NCBI GenBank assembly: GCA_031413115.1
Contig: JANOEH010000087.1
Location: 1 to 19,379 of the forward strand
Reading direction: 5' to 3'
Source: JANPEF01 sp031413115
Lineage (GTDB): Bacteria; Eisenbacteria; RBG-16-71-46; DASYSL01
DNA: 19,379 nucleotides
The notes under the pieces were generated by a model. It made no database searches, had not been told where the DNA came from, and saw nothing but the letters and a program-made list of their open reading frames with translations. Each line of letters opens with the position of its first letter. Positions within the stretch are counted from its first letter, which is position 1. A program made the translations under genes and the position numbers. This document shows positions 1 through 7,861 of this stretch, in pieces.

Positions 1-12
1 CGAAGTGAAGAA

Positions 13-40
13 CGCCCCGCTTCCGCGAGGCAGCGGGGCG
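13..40 (-). terminator. Stem-loop after the FlgD-like remnant, probable minus-strand terminator
   Basis: Arms CGCCCCGCT (13-21) and AGCGGGGCG (32-40) are perfectly complementary over 9 bp. Inside, two more C-G pairs can close a GCGA (GNRA-type) tetraloop. Read on the minus strand, the stem is followed by a T-rich run (TTCTTCACTT), as in a rho-independent terminator. On the plus strand nothing T-rich follows. It sits 38 nt after the stop codon of the minus-strand FlgD-like fragment at 79, which fits a terminator for that former gene. Confidence 0.6.
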
Positions 41-78
41 CCCTGGTTCATCTGCTGCGCGGCTTCAGCCGCAGATCC

Positions 79-345
79 CTACGGCAGCAGCAGCGCCTTC
101 CCCATCTCGATCACCTCGTCCGCCGCGAAGCGCACGAAGTAGATGCCGGCTGCGACGCGCTGACCCGCGTCGTCCCGTCCGTCCCACGTCATCGTGTGGC
201 GACCCGGGTCGTACGCGAGGTCGCCGCCGGTTCGAGTCTCGCCGCCGTCGTCATCGCTGCGCCCGACAGCTCGCCATCGAGCGCGGTCATCGACCGTCAG
301 CAGCAGGCGGACGAGCCGGGCCAGGAATGGGTCGGGGGACGGTTC
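79..345 (-). pseudogene. Remnant of a FlgD-Ig / sorting-like C-terminal domain
   Basis: The last ~40 residues before the TAG at 79-81 read as a clear C-terminal FlgD-Ig-like end: 'HTMTWDGRDDAGQRVAAGIYF' (written here in part; the key features are W-D, R-D-D-A-G, G-I-Y-F) and then a hydrophobic tail LLLP. This matches the end of the neighbouring M1 peptidase closely. Further upstream 'SPDPF' and 'ARLVRLLL' resemble the usual 'SPNPF' and 'GRLVRTL' of the domain, but with spacing that suggests an internal deletion. No start codon with a signal peptide or upstream domain is visible: to the right, the opposite strand encodes the M1 peptidase. The frame stays open to 2631 only as an antisense shadow. 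Most likely this is the 3' stump of a secreted-protein gene truncated by rearrangement. The right-hand limit is approximate. Confidence 0.55.
136..192. repeat. Inverted 57-bp repeat partner of 2386-2442
   Basis: The minus-strand sequence of 136-192, in the FlgD-like remnant, matches plus-strand 2386-2442, the FlgD-like end of the M1 gene, at 47 of 57 positions by my hand count without gaps. Both encode the 'MTWD-x-RDDAGQ-x-VA-x-GIYF' core. The two copies flank the M1 gene in inverted orientation. Shared domain ancestry explains the similarity, but it is high at the third codon position too. Confidence 0.7.
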
Positions 346-414
346 ATGGAAGGTCTCCTGCTCGATTGTGCGCCCGAACTGCAGCCTTGCTCGGACGGCG
401 CCTCCGGGCGGATC

Positions 415-2499
415 ATGAATCGCATGCGCGCCTTCCGCCTTGCCCTGCTCCTTGCCCTGGCCACCGCACCCGCCCTTGCCACCGCCCAGTCGGCTGCCGA
501 TCGTGTCCGCGTGCTCCCCGCCGACGAAGTCCTGCGCCTGCTCGAAGAGGCGTCCGGCATCGAGTCCGCGGGCAAGTCGAGCCTGGCGGGTCTTTCGGAC
601 CGCCCGCTCCGCGTCCAGGCCGACTCGCTCCACTCCTACGACGCGCTGCACTACCGGCTCGACATCACGCCGTCGCGCACCAGCCGCCACGTCGACGGCA
701 CGGTGACGCTGACGCTGGTCGTGCGCGAGCCCGCGTTCACCACCGTCGACCTGCACGCGATCGCGATGACGTTCTCGTCGGTCAAGGTGAACGGCGATGC
801 GCGCACGACGTGGACGACGGGAGCGGGCAAGCTGAACGTGCCCGTGTGCGAGGGCCCGAGCTGTCCGCCGCATGTGCCCGGCGACACGCTCGTCGTCGAG
901 GTGACATACGCGTGCAACCCGACGACCGGTTTCTATTACTACCCGCGCAACAGCTACACGCTCTCCGAACCCTACGACGCGCGGTACTGGTGGCCGTGCT
1001 ACGACGAGCCTTCGGACAAGTCGACGCTCGACGTTTACGCGACCGTCCCGCTCACCGAGTCGTGCTGGTCGAACGGCCTGTTGATCGGGATCGCACCCGG
1101 CGGCCCCGGCACCCACGTCTGGCACTGGCAGGAGACGCACCCGATCGCGACCTACCTGGTGAGCGTCGCGGCGGCGAACTTCTGGCGCTTCGATCAGCTC
1201 GCCGGCACGGTGCCGATCGTCAACGTCGCGTTCCCCGAGGACTCGACCAGGGCGAAGCTCGACTATGTCAACGTGCCGGCCATGGTCACGACGTTCTCGA
1301 ACCTGTGGGAGCCCTACCCGTTCGACAAGTACGGGCAGGCCACGGTCGACCCGTTCGGCGCCGGCGGCATGGAGCACCAGACGATGACCACGCTGCACCG
1401 CCAGCTCCTGCGCGGGGACCGCTTGTACGAGTACGTCTGGGCGCACGAGCTGGCGCACCAGTGGTGGGGCGACTGGGTGACCTGCGTCGACTTCCGCGAC
1501 ATCTGGCTCAACGAGGGATTCGCGACATTCAGCGAAGCCCTCTTTGTCGAGAACTTCTACTCGGCGGCCGCATACGACTCGGCGATCGCGGCGCACATGG
1601 CATCGGCCCTGACGGCCGATGTCAATTTCCGCTACGCGATCTACGACCCGCCCACGAACTACCTGTTCGGCACGACCATCTACAAGAAGGGCGGAAGTGT
1701 CCTGCACATGCTGCGCCGGGTGCTGGGCGACACGGACTTCTTCGCCGGCCTGCGCCTCTACGGCCAGCGCTACGCCTTTGGCAACGCCACGACGCGCGAC
1801 CTGCAGCGCGCCATGGAGGACGCCTCCGGCGAGGCGCTGGCCTGGTTCTTCGACGAGTGGATCTTCGCCGCCGGCATCCCGACCTACGCGTGGTCGTGGC
1901 AGGCCGTCCCCGCCGATCCGCCGGCGCCGGACGAGAGCGACGTCGCGCTGTTCGTACGCCAGGTGCAGACCGCCGCGCCGCTCTATCGCATGCCGATCGA
2001 GTTCAGGGTGACGCGCGCCGCGCGGCCCGACACGTTCGTCACGGTGTGGAACGATGCGGTCGCCGAGCAGGCGTTCGCGGTGCGCGTCAACGGCAGCGTG
2101 ACCGGTGTCACGATCGATCCGCGGGGCAGCATCCTCAAGCGCGTGCAGAACTACGTGCTCGACGCGGGTGACCCGACGGCTTTGCTGGATCCGGGGCCGG
2201 GGCGCATCGAGCTGTCCGCGATGCCGAATCCTGCGCGCGGCAACGTTGTCCTGCGCGGGGCGTGGCTCGACGGCGTTGCGGCAACGATGCCGGCGAGCGC
2301 GCGGTTCGTGGTGTTCGACGTGCGCGGGCGATTGGTTCGCGATCTGGGCGCGGCCTCCGGCGCGTCCGGTGGCGGCGCATTCGCGATGACGTGGGATCGC
2401 CGGGACGACGCGGGGCAGGTGGTCGCGCCGGGCATCTACTTCGCGCAGGTCGTCGCCGGGCCGAAGCGCGAGGTGCGGCCGATCGTGCTCGTGCCGTGA
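415..2499 (+). CDS. Secreted M1-family metallo-aminopeptidase with FlgD-like C-terminal domain
   Basis: 694 residues. The start at 415 (or 424) is chosen because it opens a signal peptide (MNRMRAFRLALLLALATAPA, cut near TAQS); longer in-frame starts to 196 would bury it. The N-terminal beta domain has M1 character (LHYRLDI, RYWWPCYDEP). The exopeptidase motif is a GAMEN variant, GAGGMEH (~316-321). Zinc site: HELAH at 344-348, then E367 in WLNEGFA, giving the canonical HExxH-18-E. The likely transition-state Tyr is Y423 in IYKKGG. Residues ~597-694 form the FlgD-Ig / sorting-like domain ending GIYFAQVV...VLVP. The ERAP1-type C-terminal helical domain is absent, as in many short secreted M1 enzymes. 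It probably removes N-terminal residues from peptides outside the cytoplasm; the substrate is unknown. No convincing promoter is visible in 200-414. All catalytic residues are present. Confidence 0.93.
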   Translation: MNRMRAFRLALLLALATAPALATAQSAADRVRVLPADEVLRLLEEASGIESAGKSSLAGLSDRPLRVQADSLHSYDALHYRLDITPSRTSRHVDGTVTLTLVVREPAFTTVDLHAIAMTFSSVKVNGDARTTWTTGAGKLNVPVCEGPSCPPHVPGDTLVVEVTYACNPTTGFYYYPRNSYTLSEPYDARYWWPCYDEPSDKSTLDVYATVPLTESCWSNGLLIGIAPGGPGTHVWHWQETHPIATYLVSVAAANFWRFDQLAGTVPIVNVAFPEDSTRAKLDYVNVPAMVTTFSNLWEPYPFDKYGQATVDPFGAGGMEHQTMTTLHRQLLRGDRLYEYVWAHELAHQWWGDWVTCVDFRDIWLNEGFATFSEALFVENFYSAAAYDSAIAAHMASALTADVNFRYAIYDPPTNYLFGTTIYKKGGSVLHMLRRVLGDTDFFAGLRLYGQRYAFGNATTRDLQRAMEDASGEALAWFFDEWIFAAGIPTYAWSWQAVPADPPAPDESDVALFVRQVQTAAPLYRMPIEFRVTRAARPDTFVTVWNDAVAEQAFAVRVNGSVTGVTIDPRGSILKRVQNYVLDAGDPTALLDPGPGRIELSAMPNPARGNVVLRGAWLDGVAATMPASARFVVFDVRGRLVRDLGAASGASGGGAFAMTWDRRDDAGQVVAPGIYFAQVVAGPKREVRPIVLVP

Positions 2500-2524
2500 G
2501 TGCGGATCGACTCTCACGAGAACG

Positions 2525-2552
2525 TTGACTTCGGACCCCCCAAGAGTAGAAT
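2525..2552 (+). promoter_or_regulatory. Sigma70-type promoter for the Kelch gene
   Basis: TTGACT (2525-2530) and TAGAAT (2547-2552) are each 5/6 matches to the -35 and -10 consensus, with a 16-nt spacer. The pair lies in the 185-nt gap after the M1 gene and upstream of the Kelch gene. A start near 2559 would give a leader of about 125 nt. In it CCGGCG (2587-2592) and CGCCGG (2603-2608) can form a small hairpin. Such a good AT-containing match in GC-rich DNA is notable. Confidence 0.55.
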
Positions 2553-2684
2553 CGTCGCCTGCGAAGGATCGTTCCATTCCGAGTCTCCGGCGACCCGCCC
2601 TCCGCCGGCTCCCGGGGCCAGCGACGGCCATTCCATTCGACCATGTGTGATTCGATGACTGTCATTTCCCGCGGGAGGATCTCC

Positions 2685-4208
2685 ATGCATCGACCCATCG
2701 TTGCCCTTGTCCTGGCGATCGCAATCCTGTCTGCATTCGACGCGCAGGCCCGCAGCCGGGCGGATGATTGGCGCGTCGTCACGGACGCGGCCCCGTGGGG
2801 TGGGCGCGCCGGTTTGCAGGCTGTCGAGCTGGACGGCAGCCTCTTCGTGCTCGGCGGGCGCACGCCCCGGCCGCCGCAGACTCCCCCCATTCCCGGCGAC
2901 AGCCAGATCTGGGGCGACGTCTGGCGCAGCGATGATGGCGGCAGCGCCTGGCAACGCGTGCTCGAGACCGATGACGCATCGCACTGGCCCGCGCGCGCCT
3001 ACTTCCAGGCCGTGACGATGAAGGATCACGTGTACGTGCTGGGCGGGCAGAACTTCATCGTGTTCGCGAACCCCGGATGTCCCGTGCCCCCTCCACCGGG
3101 TTGTCCGCCGTTCATCTCGTCGTCGGAGTTCTTCGACGACGTCTGGCGGTCGGCCGACGGCGTGAACTGGGAAGCGCTGACCGACTCCGCCGGATGGGAC
3201 GGGCGCGCAGGCCTGATGGCCGCGGCGTTCGACGGCCACCTGTACGTCTTCGGCGGATCGCGCAATGATGACTCGTCGATCATCGGCGGACCGCCGGCGC
3301 GCATCTACTACAACGACGTGTGGCGCTCGGCCGATGGCGCCCGCTGGGAGCGGGTGCTCGAGCATGCGCCGTGGAGCCCGCGCGCCGGCAGCGCCGTCAC
3401 GGTGAAGGATGGCTGGCTGTACCTGCTCGGGGGCGAGGCCGGCTTCCTGTGCGGGCCCCCGCCGTGCGATCTGCCCTACTTCAACGATGTCTGGCGCACG
3501 CGCGACGGGATGAAGTGGCAACTCGTGACCGAGAGCGCAGGCTGGAGTCCCCGGCCCGGTCACCAGTGCGTGACGCTGGGCAAGGACATCGTCTGCTTCG
3601 GTGGCTTCGGACTGCCGGTGAATCCGATCGACATGTGGGCCAGTTCCAATGGCAAGCAGTGGCGCCTGCTCGATGACGCACCGTGGAACGCCGTCTCGCC
3701 GGAGCAGGGCAAGTACGACTTCGACGCATTGGTCGTCGAGGCCGGCGACGACCGGCACGGGAACTCCGGCAAGCGTGGCGGCGCGATCCTCACGTTCGGC
3801 GGTGATCGTGAGACGTTCGACTTCTCGGATTCGCTCAACTACCTGCGCGTCGATGACGAGGTGTGGAGCTACGGTCCGGCCGAGGCGTTGGACGGGGAGG
3901 ACGACGATCGGCAAGCGGGTGGACGAATTGACCTGGCGCTGCGGACGGAGTCACCGGTGGCGCCGGCGGGCCGCGTCGTCCTGAGCTTCGACCTGCCGCA
4001 GGCGGCGCCGGTGCGTCTGGCGGTGTACGACGTGCGCGGGCGCCTGGTGCGCACGCTGGTCGACGGCGAGATGGGCGCCGGGACGAACCGGGTGGAGTGG
4101 AGCGCCGCCGGCGGGACATCCGGCCCCCGCGCCGCGCCCGGGATCTACTTCGCGCAGCTCGAGGCGCTGGGCCAGCGGCGTGCGGTGCGCGTCTTGCAAC
4201 TTCCGTAG
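2685..4208 (+). CDS. Secreted Kelch-repeat beta-propeller protein with FlgD-like C-terminal domain
   Basis: 507 residues. The start at 2685 is favoured over 2643 by a strong Shine-Dalgarno (GGGAGGA, 2673-2679, 5-nt spacer) and a signal peptide directly after it (MHRPIVALVLAIAILSAFDA, cleaved near QARS). Six Kelch-like blades are seen by their 'L-Y-V-x-G-G' strands: FVLGG (~52), YVLGG (~115), YVFGG (~185), YLLGG (~244), VCFGG (~302) and LTFGG (~368). Between blades a recurring 'DVWRSADGxxW' stretch follows each repeat, except in the degenerate fifth. Six repeats fit a six-bladed propeller. From ~415 to the end is the FlgD-Ig-like domain (VYDVRGRLVRTL ... PGIYFAQ). Kelch propellers usually bind proteins or carbohydrates; no catalytic site is recognised. 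It probably has its own promoter (2525-2552). It ends 23 nt before the stop of the convergent helicase gene. Confidence 0.85.
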   Translation: MHRPIVALVLAIAILSAFDAQARSRADDWRVVTDAAPWGGRAGLQAVELDGSLFVLGGRTPRPPQTPPIPGDSQIWGDVWRSDDGGSAWQRVLETDDASHWPARAYFQAVTMKDHVYVLGGQNFIVFANPGCPVPPPPGCPPFISSSEFFDDVWRSADGVNWEALTDSAGWDGRAGLMAAAFDGHLYVFGGSRNDDSSIIGGPPARIYYNDVWRSADGARWERVLEHAPWSPRAGSAVTVKDGWLYLLGGEAGFLCGPPPCDLPYFNDVWRTRDGMKWQLVTESAGWSPRPGHQCVTLGKDIVCFGGFGLPVNPIDMWASSNGKQWRLLDDAPWNAVSPEQGKYDFDALVVEAGDDRHGNSGKRGGAILTFGGDRETFDFSDSLNYLRVDDEVWSYGPAEALDGEDDDRQAGGRIDLALRTESPVAPAGRVVLSFDLPQAAPVRLAVYDVRGRLVRTLVDGEMGAGTNRVEWSAAGGTSGPRAAPGIYFAQLEALGQRRAVRVLQLP

Positions 4209-4214
4209 GGTCAG

Positions 4215-4247
4215 GATCACCGGGGAGTCCGTCACTCCCCGGTGATC
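4215..4247. terminator. Perfect 14-bp hairpin between convergent genes
   Basis: Arms GATCACCGGGGAGT (4215-4228) and ACTCCCCGGTGATC (4234-4247) are fully complementary with a 5-nt loop (CCGTC). It lies just after the Kelch stop (4206-4208). It also contains the last codons of the helicase gene and overlaps its TGA (4232-4234). Neither side carries a T-run, so this is a strong hairpin that may stop transcription from both sides or protect 3' ends, rather than a textbook rho-independent terminator. Confidence 0.6.
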
Positions 4248-7200
4248 AGCCACTCCAGGTCCTCGCGGCTCAGCGAGCGGGCGAAGCCCTCCTCGCCCAG
4301 CACTTCCTTCGCCAGCGTGGCCTTCTTCTGCTGCAGCTCCCAGATCTTCTCCTCGATGCTGTCGCGGGTCAGCAGGCGGTAGGCCGTCACCTTGCGGGTC
4401 TGCCCGATGCGGTGCGTGCGGTCGATCGCCTGCGCCTCGACCGCCGGATTCCACCACGGATCGAACAGGATGACGTAGCTCGCCGCCGTCAGGTTGAGCC
4501 CGGTGCCACCGGCCTTGAGCGAGACCAGGAACACGCACGCCGCGGAATCGTCGGTGAAGCGCTCGACGACAGCCTCGCGATCCTTCTCGTTGGTCTTCCC
4601 CGTCAGCATGTGGTGCGGGATCTCGCGCTCCGTCATGTCGCGCGCGACAAGGGCCAGGCACTCGACGAACTGCGAGAACAGCAGCACCTTGTGCCCCTCG
4701 GCGAGCAGCGGCTCGAGCAGCTCCCACAGCGCGTCGAACTTGCCCGAGGGCGAGCGTGTCGGGGCGCCGACCAGGGCCGGGTGGTCGCAGATCTGGCGCA
4801 TGCGCGTGAGGATCGCGAGGATCTGGAAGCGATCTTCGTTCAGCTTCTTCGGGTCCCCCTTGCCGCTGGCGAGGATGGCGCGCGCGCGCTCCACCTGCTC
4901 GAGGTACAGCTTCTTCTGCACGGGCGTGAGCTCGCAGTCGCGGCGCTCCTCGCTGCGCGGCGGTAGTTCCTTGGCGACGACGCTCTTCATGCGGCGCAGC
5001 AGCACCGGGCGCAGGCGCGCGGCGAGCAGGCGGCGCACGGCGGGCGGCGCGTCGGCCGGATCGTAGCGCGCCGTGAACTGGCGGCGGCTGCCCAGGAACC
5101 CCGGGCTGGTGAACGAGAGGATGCTCCACAGGTCGAGCGCCCGATTCTCGAGCGGCGTGCCGGTGAGCGCGAGGCGATGCTTGGCCTTCAGCTCGCGCGC
5201 GGCGCGTGTCACGTCGGCGCCCGGGTTCTTGATGTTCTGCGCCTCGTCGAGGATCACCGCGCCGAAAGCGATCGTCTTCAGTTCCTCGATGTCGCGGCGC
5301 ATGAGCGCGTAGTTGGTGACCCACAGGTGGGCGCGCGTCGCCTCGCGCTTGAGCGTGGTGCGTCGCTCGGCGCCGGTGAGGCGCACCACCGCGAGCTTCG
5401 GCGTGAAGCGCGCCGCTTCGCGCTGCCAGTTGTGGACGACCGACGCCGGGCACACGACCAGCACCGGCCCCAGCTCCGGATCCTCTGCCCGGAGCCAGGC
5501 GATCCACGCCAACGCCTGGATCGTCTTCCCCAGGCCCATGTCGTCGGCGAGGATCGCGCCCAGCCCCAGCGACGCGGCGAAGGCGAGGAAATCGACGCCG
5601 GTCTGCTGATATCCGCGAAGCGTGCCCTTGAATGCAGGGGGCACCTTGATCGCGGGCAGGCCTTCAAACGCTTCCACCCTTGACCGCAGCTCCTCGATCG
5701 CCTTGAGCGAATCGGCGCCGCCGATCTCGGCCAGCGTGGCCAGGGACTCGGGACGCGCCTGCGCCAGTTGCCACACGCTCACGCGTTGCTCGCCGCCACC
5801 GGTCTCGAGGCCCAGGTCGGCGAGCGCGTCGGCGGTGCGATCGAGCTCGTCGTTCGTCTCGCGGCGCACCCAGCCCGAGGGCAGGCGCACGAACTTGCCG
5901 GTGGCACGACGCAGGAGGGTGAGGTCCTCCTCGCTGAGCACCAGGTCCTCGCTCTCCCACTGCGCGGTGACGCCGAACCAGTCGACGCCCGACGGCCGCA
6001 CCGAGATGCGCGCCCGCACGCTGCGCGTGCCCTCGAGGAGGCGTTGCGCGCGCGAGGTGGCGAACCAGCGGACGTCGTCGGGGCGTGTGCCCCACGCTTC
6101 GTCGAACGTGGCCAGGCGCTTGGTCGTCAGCCGGATCTCCCAGCCGCGATCCCCGTTGCGCGCGCCGGTGCGGGCGAGCCAGTCGACGGTCGGTGAGAGC
6201 GGCGTCGTGTCGAGCAGGTGCAGGTGCGCGGGATCGACGGTCTTGCTTCGCCCGGCGGGGCCGTCGACGAGCGGCTCCCAGCGCCGTGCGGGGCCGTACT
6301 CGTGGGCGCATGCTTCGGGCGCGGGGTCGTCGCCCGGCGCCCACGCGGAGCCCTCGGCCGCGGCGAAAAGTTGCATCACCAGCAGGTCGTCGTCGTCGGT
6401 CGCCAGGTCGTCGTCGTCGGTCGCCAGGTCGAGGGCCACGATGGCGCGGCCCGGGACGACCCGCAGGTGCGGCGCCAGAGCCTCGCGCATGGTGGGGAAG
6501 CGCTGGGCCAGTGCCCCGAGCAGCGGCGTGTGCCGCACGGGCTCGACGGGCAGCCCGCCGAGCGTGGCCAGTTCGTCGACGAGGTCGGCGGGGGGCGACG
6601 CGCCGACCAGGTACGCCTCGTCATTACAGAAGAGGAAATCCGGATGGGCCCGCCCGCCGTGCCGACCGCCGCGCGCGAGGTACGCCTGGTGCAGCGGGCG
6701 CGAGCGCCCGTCGGGCCAGCGCGCCTCGAGATCGAGGGCCAGTCCGCCGCCCGCGTCGGCGCGCACCGTGGGGACGATGCGCGCGGCGCGCGACCCCAGG
6801 CTCACGACGCCGCCGGGGGTGAGCCCGCAGCGCGCGGCGACCTCGGGATCGAGCGTGCTCGCCCAGGTGACCGCGGGCGTGCCGCCGGCGACCTCGAGCA
6901 CGCGACGGATCGCGGTCGTGGTGGGGAAGCGCGCCGTGCCGTAGTTCCATCCCGAGGCGAGTCCGTTGAGGAACGCCTCGAGCATCTCCATCTGGTCCTC
7001 GGGCAGGAGCCCGGGCTTGCGCAGCGACTCGGTGCGCAGGTGCTCGAGCTGGCCGATCGTGCGCGGCTGGTCGACGGTGCGCGGCGTGGTGAGGCGGCCC
7101 TCGATCTCGACCGTGGGAACGTCGTCGGGCCCGGGTGCCAGGTCGAGAATGAAGCGCAGGCTACGCGGATTGACCGCGGTCTCGGCGTCGGCCTCGGCGC

Positions 7201-7849
7201 TCCAGCGGGCGAGCCGCAGTGCCATGGCCTCGCGGCGGCGCGTCAGCATGTGCGAGTCGAGGTCGGCGCGCTGGCGGTAGGGCTCGAGCGCGCTGGGCAG
7301 CCAGCCCTGGGCCTCCTCGGGCAGCGCCTGCGCCAGCCGCCAGCACAGGAGGTCGGGATCGTTCTCCTCGAGGATTTCGCGGAAGGGCGGCAGGTGGGTG
7401 TGGACCAGCACGCCCGGTCGCGCGCGCTGCAGCGGCCGCAGCAGCTCGCGCAGGAAGCCCATGCGTTCCCACGAGGTGCGCGCCGCGCGCAGGCCCTCGA
7501 GTGCGCGCAGGTCTGGGGGTGCTGCGGGCGCGGCGGCGGCGACACCGTCAGCGGTGCGCAGGAACACCAGGCCCAGCGCGTATGCGTGCTTGCACTCGCC
7601 CTGCATGGGACACGTGCAGTCGGTGCGCCAGCCGTGTGGCGTCCACGTCCACGCGGTCGTGTAGGCGCGGGTGCCCCGCACGCGCGCCTCGAAGCCGTGG
7701 GCGCTGCGGCTGATCGTGCCCACCTGCCCCTGCGAGGCGTAGGCGCGACCGCGGCCCTGGACCTGCTCGGAGAAGCGCTCGAGCGAGGTCCGGACCGCGG
7801 CGACGCGTTCGCTGGTGAGGCCGGTGGGCGGCGGAGCGGAGGCAGGCAT
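4232..7849 (-). CDS. SWIM zinc-finger / SNF2-family DEAD-like helicase
   Basis: 1205 residues. An N-terminal SWIM finger is visible at ~76-88 (CTCPMQGECKH, i.e. CxCx(n)CxH). A long bacterial SNF2-associated region follows, then the ATPase: Walker A DDMGLGKT (~768-775), CPASVVHNW, DEAQ box (~868), LTGTPLEN (motif III region), and the second RecA lobe with LFSQF, SLKAGGTGLNL and the motif VI stretch QAIDRTHRIGQT (~1139-1150). All ATPase motifs look intact, so it is probably a DNA or nucleoprotein translocase like bacterial RapA/HepA-type SNF2 proteins; the target is unknown. The ATG at 7849 is 12 nt after the stop of the upstream secreted-protein gene and in the same frame, with only a weak Shine-Dalgarno, so translation may be coupled. 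A 21-bp duplication adds a second LATDDDD near residue 480. It is functionally out of place at the end of a cell-envelope operon. Confidence 0.93.
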   Translation of the reverse strand: MPASAPPPTGLTSERVAAVRTSLERFSEQVQGRGRAYASQGQVGTISRSAHGFEARVRGTRAYTTAWTWTPHGWRTDCTCPMQGECKHAYALGLVFLRTADGVAAAAPAAPPDLRALEGLRAARTSWERMGFLRELLRPLQRARPGVLVHTHLPPFREILEENDPDLLCWRLAQALPEEAQGWLPSALEPYRQRADLDSHMLTRRREAMALRLARWSAEADAETAVNPRSLRFILDLAPGPDDVPTVEIEGRLTTPRTVDQPRTIGQLEHLRTESLRKPGLLPEDQMEMLEAFLNGLASGWNYGTARFPTTTAIRRVLEVAGGTPAVTWASTLDPEVAARCGLTPGGVVSLGSRAARIVPTVRADAGGGLALDLEARWPDGRSRPLHQAYLARGGRHGGRAHPDFLFCNDEAYLVGASPPADLVDELATLGGLPVEPVRHTPLLGALAQRFPTMREALAPHLRVVPGRAIVALDLATDDDDLATDDDDLLVMQLFAAAEGSAWAPGDDPAPEACAHEYGPARRWEPLVDGPAGRSKTVDPAHLHLLDTTPLSPTVDWLARTGARNGDRGWEIRLTTKRLATFDEAWGTRPDDVRWFATSRAQRLLEGTRSVRARISVRPSGVDWFGVTAQWESEDLVLSEEDLTLLRRATGKFVRLPSGWVRRETNDELDRTADALADLGLETGGGEQRVSVWQLAQARPESLATLAEIGGADSLKAIEELRSRVEAFEGLPAIKVPPAFKGTLRGYQQTGVDFLAFAASLGLGAILADDMGLGKTIQALAWIAWLRAEDPELGPVLVVCPASVVHNWQREAARFTPKLAVVRLTGAERRTTLKREATRAHLWVTNYALMRRDIEELKTIAFGAVILDEAQNIKNPGADVTRAARELKAKHRLALTGTPLENRALDLWSILSFTSPGFLGSRRQFTARYDPADAPPAVRRLLAARLRPVLLRRMKSVVAKELPPRSEERRDCELTPVQKKLYLEQVERARAILASGKGDPKKLNEDRFQILAILTRMRQICDHPALVGAPTRSPSGKFDALWELLEPLLAEGHKVLLFSQFVECLALVARDMTEREIPHHMLTGKTNEKDREAVVERFTDDSAACVFLVSLKAGGTGLNLTAASYVILFDPWWNPAVEAQAIDRTHRIGQTRKVTAYRLLTRDSIEEKIWELQQKKATLAKEVLGEEGFARSLSREDLEWLITGE
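6383..6431. repeat. 21-bp perfect tandem duplication inside the SNF2 gene
   Basis: Two identical 21-bp units (6383-6403 and 6404-6424) are followed by 7 bp of a third. On the coding strand each unit gives seven residues, so the protein reads LATDDDD twice in a row at roughly residues 476-489. The period is a multiple of three and keeps the frame. The acidic run lies between the SWIM region and the ATPase core, probably in a loop. Confidence 0.9.
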
Positions 7850-7861
7850 CCGCGCATTGTC

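Noticed and set aside
79..2631. 850-codon minus-strand frame antisense to the M1 peptidase
   Set aside because: Only the last ~60-80 residues look like protein; the rest is low-complexity Arg/Val/Asp sequence opposite a catalytically intact M1 gene.
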